NCBI GenBank assembly: GCA_958442925.1
Contig: CAUCIO010000080.1
Location: 1-9,764, forward strand
Source: an uncultured Clostridium sp.
GTDB lineage: Bacteria; Bacillota; Clostridia; Lachnospirales; Lachnospiraceae
DNA: 9,764 bases
Reading direction: 5' to 3'
Numbering within the stretch: position 1 is the first letter of the stretch; every line of letters begins with the position of its first letter. Positions 5,829 through 9,764 of this stretch are shown here, piece by piece. The notes beneath the pieces are model-generated. The model made no database searches, was not told where the DNA came from, and worked only from the letters and a program-made list of their open reading frames with translations. The position numbers were made by a program, and so were the translations under genes.

Positions 5829-6827
5829 TTATGAGTGTTTTGGAAGTTCTGGCAAATCATCAATTACTTCTGCATTGTGTTCAAGGGTTTTTCGATGTTT
5901 ATCAAATAGTTCATACTGTTTTTTTGCAAAATCATCAGCTTCTTCTCTGGTAACAGTACCGTTTGTACTGAGTACCGTTCTTCCCATGAATTGCAGGAAA
6001 ACATTAAGACGTTGCTCCCAATCACTCATATGCATAGGTATGTGCTGACGGGCCTGGTCTTCTGCATAATCCAAATACATTGTTACAATGCGGTTTAAAT
6101 TGTCGATTTCCTCTTTGTTTAAGTAATTTTTAGCAATAGTAACATCCGATTTTCTTACTTTGCTCCCTTTAAAAGAAGTTAATCCCATATTGTCTTTTGA
6201 GGAATTTGCGCGTTCTACTATTAGTTCTGGGGCAGTATGGCCATGAACAGAATAATGAAGCTTATTTTGAACAGTTTTAAAAAATTTGTCAGCCTGTTCA
6301 CTTTTGGGATCATAATCTATAGAAGTAGCGAATATATCTCGCACCTTTAAATAGACTCGTTTTTCACTGGCACGGATATCTCGAATACGTTCTAATAATT
6401 CATCAAAATAATCGGCTCCAAATTGTTTGGGGTTTTTTAAACGTTCGTCATTGAGCGCAAATCCTTTTTTCATGTATTCAGACAGAACGGAAGATGCCCA
6501 ATTTCTAAAATGCATACCGATATTATTTCTAACACGATAACCGATAGCTAGAATTAGAGAAAGATTGTATACTTTAATGGTCCTTTGAACACTGCGAATA
6601 CCTTCATTTTGAACTTGTAAATAATTCTTACAAGTTGAATTTTCATCTAATTCACCATCACCATAAATATTCTTTATATGTGTTGTAATATTTTGAGGCG
6701 TTGTTTGGTATAGTTCAGCAATACTCTTCTGGGACATCCAGATAGTTTCATCGTTAAAGTATGCATCAATTTTTGTATCCCCTTTTTCTGTTTGATATAT
6801 CAATATATTTCCAGTATTTTCTAGCAT
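5829..6827 (-). CDS. RhuM-family protein
   Basis: 332 residues, the usual length of the Virulence_RhuM family. Recognisable parts are an N-terminal winged-helix-like segment (ETIWMSQKSIAELY, about 27-40), the conserved KVYNLSLILAIGYRV region around 85-99, FRNWASSVLSEYM, and a C-terminal helical part. RhuM was named from a Salmonella pathogenicity island; its biochemical role is not known, and it is common on mobile elements. I chose the ATG at 6827, which has AAAGGAG about 5-7 bases upstream; the longer frame to 6953 reads through an unrelated pseudogene. It is visibly more AT-rich than the recombinase and host genes, suggesting separate acquisition as cargo. Confidence 0.9.
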   Translation of the reverse strand: MLENTGNILIYQTEKGDTKIDAYFNDETIWMSQKSIAELYQTTPQNITTHIKNIYGDGELDENSTCKNYLQVQNEGIRSVQRTIKVYNLSLILAIGYRVRNNIGMHFRNWASSVLSEYMKKGFALNDERLKNPKQFGADYFDELLERIRDIRASEKRVYLKVRDIFATSIDYDPKSEQADKFFKTVQNKLHYSVHGHTAPELIVERANSSKDNMGLTSFKGSKVRKSDVTIAKNYLNKEEIDNLNRIVTMYLDYAEDQARQHIPMHMSDWEQRLNVFLQFMGRTVLSTNGTVTREEADDFAKKQYELFDKHRKTLEHNAEVIDDLPELPKHS

Positions 6828-6871
6828 AAACTCTCCTTTGCTTTGTCCCGGCGATTTCATGTTCCTATTTA

Positions 6872-7059
6872 TATGATCAGGTGGGAATTGTTCCGAAGCA
6901 GGTGCTTGAAGTATTCCATCTCCAGAGCTGAGTAACCTGATATATTTTCCCAAGTATAATCAGGAAGATAGCAGGTAACATCTCGAAAACTGCCGTTATC
7001 ATCTGGGGACTAAAAATATACTTTAACACGCCCGTCAGGTTTCATTTCAGAATGGGTAA
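6872..7059 (-). pseudogene. Decayed partial copy of the 90-aa gene at 8013-8285
   Basis: This 188-bp segment aligns without gaps to 8058-8245, about 91% identical by hand count. Translated in the matching frame it reads HSEMKPDGRVKVYF, then a TAG stop, then the rest of the family sequence as far as HLII followed by TAA. Both gene ends are missing. The half nearest rhuM is almost identical to the intact copy (one difference in about 100 bases), while the other half carries nearly all the changes. Confidence 0.85.
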
Positions 7060-7080
7060 GTGGCTCCCCCGCAGCAGGGG

Positions 7081-7626
7081 CTATTCTAAAAGCCCCGCTA
7101 TACAGATGGAGAGCTGCTTCTGATAAATTTCCGCTTTCAGCTCCGCCGAAAAAGGAACAATAACAGGTGCGCTGTCTTCCTCAAAATAGTATTTTGTCGT
7201 ACATTCCTTGACCGGATCTACGATCCAGTATTCCCGGACGCCGGCGTCCATGTAAAGTCCGGCTTTCCACACATAGTCCATTTTCCGGCTGGAAGGGGAT
7301 ACGATTTCCACAATCAGATCCGGAGCTCCGGAACAGCCGCGGTCTGTCAGCTTGGACTTATCGCAGATAACGGAGATATCCGGCTCCACCCAGTTCTTAT
7401 CCTCTGCATCCAGATTGACAGCGAAGGGAGAGGGGTAGACTTTACAGTTTCCGCCATGAGACTTAATATAGTCTCTGAGAGTAGCAGATAACTCCATTAC
7501 CAATTCCTGATGAATCCGGCTGGGCGGAGCCATTGCATAAAACTGGCCGTTAATCAGTTCGGCTCGTTCACTTTCTGGAAGATTCCAGTAATCATCGGAA
7601 GTATAGAGTTCTTTTTTGAGTAACAT
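7081..7626 (-). CDS. Uma2-family protein (PD-(D/E)XK nuclease fold)
   Basis: 181 residues, the standard Uma2 (DUF820) length. Motifs: ELINGQ with E24, EPDISV with D83, APDLIVEIVSPSS with D103 and E107, and YVWKAGLYMDAGVREYWIVDP with K121, which together make the nuclease-like active site. The fold is that of restriction-type endonucleases; the biological role of the family is not established. The ATG at 7626 has AAGGAGG 5 bases upstream. GC-rich repeats overlap the 3' end (GGGGCT at 7077-7082 pairs with AGCCCC at 7091-7096), but no U-run follows. It lies between rhuM and the DUF4160 pair as part of the cargo block. Confidence 0.9.
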   Translation of the reverse strand: MLLKKELYTSDDYWNLPESERAELINGQFYAMAPPSRIHQELVMELSATLRDYIKSHGGNCKVYPSPFAVNLDAEDKNWVEPDISVICDKSKLTDRGCSGAPDLIVEIVSPSSRKMDYVWKAGLYMDAGVREYWIVDPVKECTTKYYFEEDSAPVIVPFSAELKAEIYQKQLSICIAGLLE

Positions 7627-7750
7627 AGGAACCTCCTTTTAAGCATACAAATTAAATTCAAGTCTACAAGGGCGTGGCAGTTGTCCAGGTGAGAATACTA
7701 TATTATTAAGGTGTGTTCCCTGGGACAGGAAAGCTGAAAGAAACATTGCA

Positions 7751-8029
7751 TTAGCAGTAATAAGTAATTTCACCGAAATGCTCGACCCACTGTTCAATAA
7801 TCTCATCACTGTTGGCCTCAATCATTCTCATGATACTTCGTAAAACTTTGAATGAAAGATTGGCGGAATTTTTTGCGAGGAGAGTTTTTCCTGTACTGGT
7901 AATCCAGACTTTTGTTCCAGCAGCAGTTGCACGTCCTTCTGCAATATGGACATGGATTGGTTCGAGAGGTTTTCCCTCATTGGACCAGAAGTAAACGGTA
8001 TAGGAGCCGATCTTAAAGATTTGAGGCAT
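7751..8029 (-). CDS. DUF4160-family protein
   Basis: 92 residues beginning MPQIFKIGSYTVYFWSNEG, with the family's PIHVHIAEG histidine motif (H26, H28). I chose the ATG at 8029 over the TTG two codons upstream because GGAGGG lies about 7 bases before it. It overlaps the end of the upstream gene by 17 bases, and its ribosome binding site is inside that gene, so translation is probably coupled. DUF4160 genes are often found next to a second small gene in a pair resembling toxin-antitoxin layouts; no activity can be inferred from this sequence. Confidence 0.85.
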   Translation of the reverse strand: MPQIFKIGSYTVYFWSNEGKPLEPIHVHIAEGRATAAGTKVWITSTGKTLLAKNSANLSFKVLRSIMRMIEANSDEIIEQWVEHFGEITYYC

Positions 8030-8285
8030 TTTCAAACCCTCCCTCCTGCGAAAACTCTATGATCAGGTGGGCATTGTTCCGAAGCAGGTGCTTGAAGTAT
8101 TCCATCTCCAGAGCTGAGTAACCTGATATATTTTCCCAAGTATAATCAGGAAGATAGCAGGTAGCGTTCCGAAAACCACCGTTATCATCCGGAGTTTCAA
8201 AATACACTTTAACACGTCCGTCCGGCTTCATTTCAGAATGAGTAATTTCAGTGTCATCGTTTAAAGTCATATATGGATACATCAT
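8013..8285 (-). CDS. Small uncharacterised partner of the DUF4160 gene
   Basis: 90 residues beginning MMYPYMTLNDDTEITHSE. I recall similar short proteins beside DUF4160 genes in gut Clostridia but no assigned function. The sequence suggests a beta-rich first half (VKVYFETP, ATCYLPDYTW) and a helical second half (EMEYFKHLLRNNAHLIIEF). The ATG at 8285 has AAGGAGGT 8-9 bases upstream; an earlier in-frame TTG overlaps that site and is unlikely. It is the upstream member of an overlapping pair with DUF4160. A decayed copy of it lies at 6872-7059. Confidence 0.82.
   Translation of the reverse strand: MMYPYMTLNDDTEITHSEMKPDGRVKVYFETPDDNGGFRNATCYLPDYTWENISGYSALEMEYFKHLLRNNAHLIIEFSQEGGFENASNL
8058..8245 (-). 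repeat. Intact copy of a 188-bp direct repeat
   Basis: Same orientation as 6872-7059, offset 1186 bases, no gaps, about 17 differences by hand count. It covers residues about 14-76 of the small gene. The two copies bracket the Uma2 and DUF4160 genes and could recombine to delete them. Confidence 0.85.
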
Positions 8286-8366
8286 AAATAATTTACCTCC
8301 TTGCAAGGCGTCATAATAAAAGTTTTTTTACTTTACAGAAAAATATTCGTACACCTGGAGCGCAGC

Positions 8367-8612
8367 TCACATTACTTTCTCTATATCATCAGCAACGTCT
8401 TTACTGAAATCATTTTCCATAATATGGCGCAGCGCATGGTGGTAGGCGTGCATCTGCCGTTCATGGCTGATTCTGGCATTGATAAAAATGGTAAAGCTGC
8501 CGTCTTCATTTGGATGAACCTCTTCCTCAACAGCTGTATCCATATTTAAGAAATATACGCCGATAGCCTCAGTAAGTAATGGGTTATTCAAATTATCAGC
8601 ACCCTTCATCAT
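8367..8612 (-). CDS. Small degenerate ImmA/IrrE-like protein in the repressor operon
   Basis: 81 residues. YHHALRHI at 57-64 sits where ImmA/IrrE-type metallopeptidases carry HExxH, but the catalytic Glu is Ala (H59-A-L-R-H63), so proteolysis is unlikely while zinc binding might remain. ImmA-type proteins cleave or antagonise phage and ICE repressors, and here the gene overlaps the repressor gene by 17 bases, so the two are co-translated. The first ATG lacks a strong ribosome binding site, which fits coupling; the second codon is also ATG. The family assignment rests on this short motif and the position, so it is tentative; the gene itself is solid. Confidence 0.72.
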   Translation of the reverse strand: MMKGADNLNNPLLTEAIGVYFLNMDTAVEEEVHPNEDGSFTIFINARISHERQMHAYHHALRHIMENDFSKDVADDIEKVM

Positions 8613-9006
8613 TATTCCCGCGTTCCTGCTCTTTTAATGTCTTCATAAATTCAATATGAGCCCGAAGACGTTCCGGTGGGATGTCTCTGGCTACCTTAAA
8701 GAGAGTACGCAGCTCAGGGTTTTCAAATGCCTCCTGAGCAATCTGGCGGGTTTCATCGTTAAGGTAGTAGTGGCTATCAGATTGCTCATCTTTTTCTTCA
8801 ATAAGTTCAGATTTACTGATATGGAAGTAATCAGCCAAAGCTTGAACTTTTCCCATACGCGGGATTGCAATTCCTCTGCACCAAGTATTGAAGGTTTGTG
8901 GTGATACGCCAATCGCCTGGGCTATTTCAAGTTGAGTTTTTCCACATTCATTAATATATTTATTTAAGTTTTTTGTAAAAATCTGTTTTTGTTTTTCGTC
9001 ACTCAT
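8596..9006 (-). CDS. XRE-family repressor of the element
   Basis: 136 residues. An N-terminal helix-turn-helix (TQLEIAQAIGVSPQTFNTWCRG, residues 24-45) is followed by a charged C-terminal part with the FENPELRTLFKVARD pattern seen in many Firmicutes phage repressors. I chose the ATG at 9006, with AAGGAGG 9 bases upstream, over an ATG at 9039 that lies upstream of the predicted transcription start. It is transcribed away from the rightward early operon from its own promoter at 9031-9059. The nearby palindrome at 9095-9111 is the obvious candidate binding site. No LexA/CI-type self-cleavage domain is visible, so induction would need another factor. Confidence 0.9.
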   Translation of the reverse strand: MSDEKQKQIFTKNLNKYINECGKTQLEIAQAIGVSPQTFNTWCRGIAIPRMGKVQALADYFHISKSELIEEKDEQSDSHYYLNDETRQIAQEAFENPELRTLFKVARDIPPERLRAHIEFMKTLKEQERGNNDEGC

Positions 9007-9030
9007 AATAGGAAACCTCCTTATAATACA

Positions 9031-9059
9031 ATGATACAACTAAATTTTATCTCAGTCAA
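9031..9059 (-). promoter_or_regulatory. Leftward repressor promoter
   Basis: On the minus strand TTGACT (9054-9059), 17 bases, TATCAT (9031-9036). Transcription should start near 9024, just before the AAGGAGG site, giving a very short leader. Confidence 0.75.
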
Positions 9060-9089
9060 CCAAAAAACAAAAATAATTTGATTTTAGTA

Positions 9090-9118
9090 TTGACATCAAA
9101 TTAAATTTGATATATAAT
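9090..9118 (+). promoter_or_regulatory. Consensus rightward early promoter
   Basis: TTGACA (9090-9095), 17-base spacer, TATAAT (9113-9118): both hexamers match the sigma-A consensus exactly. It should start near 9125 and drive the two very small genes and the Cro-like gene. Such a strong promoter needs tight repression, which the palindrome in its spacer would supply. Confidence 0.9.
9095..9111. promoter_or_regulatory. Operator inside the rightward promoter spacer
   Basis: ATCAAATT and AATTTGAT are perfect 8-bp arms around a central A. The palindrome fills the spacer, so a bound repressor would block polymerase directly. An exact copy lies at 9716-9732 and a single half-site (AATTTGAT) at 9075-9082. 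The binding protein is inferred to be the XRE repressor, the Cro-like protein, or both. Confidence 0.75.
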
Positions 9119-9148
9119 GGATTCATCAAAGGAAAGGAGGATAAGCCA

Positions 9149-9268
9149 ATGAGTAAAAAAGGTAAGAAAAAAGGTTGCAAGCACAGCCTGAACCGCATCG
9201 TACTTGCAACCGCAATCATCAACCTTTTAATCGAAATCATCGAATTAATACAGTCGATAATTGATTAA
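9149..9268 (+). CDS. Very small basic-hydrophobic protein, first gene of the rightward operon
   Basis: 39 residues: a strongly basic head (MSKKGKKKGCKH) followed by a long aliphatic stretch (VLATAIINLLIEIIELI). The ATG has a strong AAAGGAGG site 8 bases upstream and follows the rightward promoter with a leader of about 24 bases. The hydrophobic part could be one membrane helix, or with its Glu residues an amphipathic helix at the membrane surface. I do not recognise a function; small membrane peptides of this form can be holin-like, toxin-like or regulatory. Confidence 0.75.
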   Translation: MSKKGKKKGCKHSLNRIVLATAIINLLIEIIELIQSIID

Positions 9269-9274
9269 AAGGAC

Positions 9275-9292
9275 GGGGAGGGAAACCTCCCC
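9275..9292 (+). other. Hairpin with GAAA tetraloop between the two small genes
   Basis: GGGGAGG and CCTCCCC form a perfect 7-bp stem around the very stable GAAA loop, 6 bases after the first small gene's stop. A small second stem (TGAT/ATCA) follows directly. There is no immediate U-run, only CTTTT about 13 bases on, so attenuation, an RNA-stability role or a weak terminator are all possible. Confidence 0.55.
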
Positions 9293-9363
9293 TGATGAAA
9301 TCATACCTTTTAGAAAGCTCATTGTCAAGATATAAAAAGGCGAGACAGAAAGGTGGTGGAAAA

Positions 9364-9459
9364 ATGCTTGATGTAGTATTCAATATCGTTCAGATTGCAT
9401 TAGATCTTGTCATCATTGCATGTTTGTTGAAAATGCGTAAAGAAGATAGAGAGGAGTAA
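9364..9459 (+). CDS. Very small single-helix membrane protein
   Basis: 31 residues: a hydrophobic helix (VVFNIVQIALDLVIIACLL) followed by a short charged tail (KMRKEDREE). The ATG has a purine-rich GGTGGTGG site about 5 bases upstream. It lies between the first small gene and the Cro-like gene in the rightward operon. The length is below common gene-calling limits. I do not recognise a family; position and composition suggest a membrane peptide expressed early on induction. Confidence 0.6.
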   Translation: MLDVVFNIVQIALDLVIIACLLKMRKEDREE

Positions 9460-9512
9460 GCAACAGGGCTGTCCTATCGGCCATACGGGGAACTTTTAAG
9501 GAGGTGATAACA

Positions 9513-9716
9513 TTGGAGAAGTTTCAGATTAGCTTGGCTGCTGCTAGAGTAAATGCAGGGCTTACGCAAGAGGAAGTTGCAAAGGCCATGAATATCTCAA
9601 AAAATACGTTAGTAAATTGGGAGAAAGGAAAGGCGGAGCCAACGATTAATCAAGGGCGCAGATTATCAGAATTATACAATATGCCATTAGAGCATATATT
9701 TTTTTATGCCAGGTAA
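9513..9716 (+). CDS. Cro-like XRE-family HTH protein
   Basis: 67 residues, a bare helix-turn-helix domain with LTQEEVAKAMNISKNTLVNW at 17-36. The length, position and divergence from the repressor match Cro-type antirepressors that switch off the repressor promoter. I chose TTG at 9513 because AAGGAGG lies 8 bases upstream; the in-frame GTG at 9504 overlaps that site. It is the last visible gene of the rightward operon, and an operator copy overlaps its stop codon. Confidence 0.88.
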   Translation: MEKFQISLAAARVNAGLTQEEVAKAMNISKNTLVNWEKGKAEPTINQGRRLSELYNMPLEHIFFYAR

Positions 9717-9732
9717 TCAAATTAAATTTGAT
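9716..9732. promoter_or_regulatory. Second exact copy of the operator
   Basis: Identical to the 17-bp palindrome at 9095-9111, overlapping the last base of the Cro-like gene's stop codon. TTGAC at 9760-9764, the last bases of the window, may begin another promoter, so this copy may control the next gene or operon. Confidence 0.7.
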
Positions 9733-9764
9733 TATTTTTTAAAAAATAGATCATATGACTTGAC

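Larger units (their letters stand above)
4190..9764. mobile_element. Left end of an integrated phage-like or ICE-like element, continuing past the window
   Basis: A serine recombinase lies at the host junction, followed by cargo genes (RhuM, Uma2, DUF4160 pair) and a divergent repressor/Cro-type switch with operators. This order is the usual left end of a Firmicutes prophage. No capsid, tail or conjugation genes are visible, so prophage, ICE and a smaller element cannot be told apart here. The left boundary is approximate. Confidence 0.75.

Noticed and set aside
5707..6048. Plus-strand open frame of 113 codons starting at the strong promoter
   Set aside because: It begins within the promoter's -35, has no ribosome binding site, and runs antisense through the rhuM 3' end; its sequence looks like reverse-strand noise.
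6828..6953. N-terminal extension of rhuM to an upstream ATG
   Set aside because: It reads through the duplicated pseudogene in another frame, and a good ribosome binding site precedes the ATG at 6827, where the family sequence begins.
7639..7821. 60-codon minus-strand frame between DUF4160 and uma2
   Set aside because: Overlaps the DUF4160 3' end in another frame and has no ribosome binding site.
9720..9764. TTTTTTAAAAAA stretch as a terminator after cro
   Set aside because: It is a simple AT palindrome without a GC stem; the operator and a possible new -35 nearby suggest a promoter region instead.
1..9764. CRISPR array, tRNA or rRNA genes, insertion sequences
   Set aside because: I saw no regular spaced repeats, no tRNA-like cloverleaf or CCA-ended sequence, no rRNA motifs, and no DDE transposase in the window.

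Overview
The window looks like chromosomal DNA of a spore-forming Clostridia member, most likely Lachnospiraceae. The signs are a CotJC-type manganese-catalase coat protein, a Trk potassium system, strong AGGAGG ribosome binding sites, TTG/GTG starts, and protein sequences typical of that group. The left part (about 1-4200) is host DNA. The right part (about 4200 to the end) is the left end of an integrated phage-like or ICE-like element that continues past the window.

Host part. A minus-strand trkA-trkH operon (TrkH runs off the left edge) has an extended -10 promoter and a leader with a long hairpin. A 533-bp gene-free stretch with two further hairpins follows. Next come a 96-aa cysteine-rich protein with a GYxx repeat (minus) and a divergent 81-aa HPr-like protein (plus). 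A two-way terminator separates the latter from the convergent cotJC. The cotJC gene keeps its metal-ligand residues but has lost the family's conserved N-terminus. The break falls directly at the end of a large serine recombinase gene, so the element appears to have integrated inside cotJC.

Element part. The order from the junction is: serine recombinase (minus); a divergent consensus promoter with a short structured transcript and terminator, a strong small-RNA candidate; a RhuM-family cargo gene; a decayed second copy of a small gene; an Uma2-type nuclease-fold gene; an overlapping pair of small genes (DUF4160 and an unnamed partner); and then a lysogeny-type switch. The switch has an XRE repressor coupled to a small degenerate metallopeptidase-like protein on the minus strand. 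Divergent from it is a near-perfect sigma-A promoter reading right into two very small membrane-type proteins and a Cro-like HTH gene. A 17-bp operator-like palindrome fills the spacer of the rightward promoter, and an exact second copy follows the Cro-like gene.

How it may work together (inference): the repressor would hold the rightward early operon off by binding inside the promoter, the recombinase would integrate and excise the element, and the genes in between look like lysogenic cargo. Because the insertion splits a spore-coat gene, the element may behave like the skin element in sigK, which is excised in the mother cell. The missing cotJC 5' part should lie at the other end of the element, outside this window.
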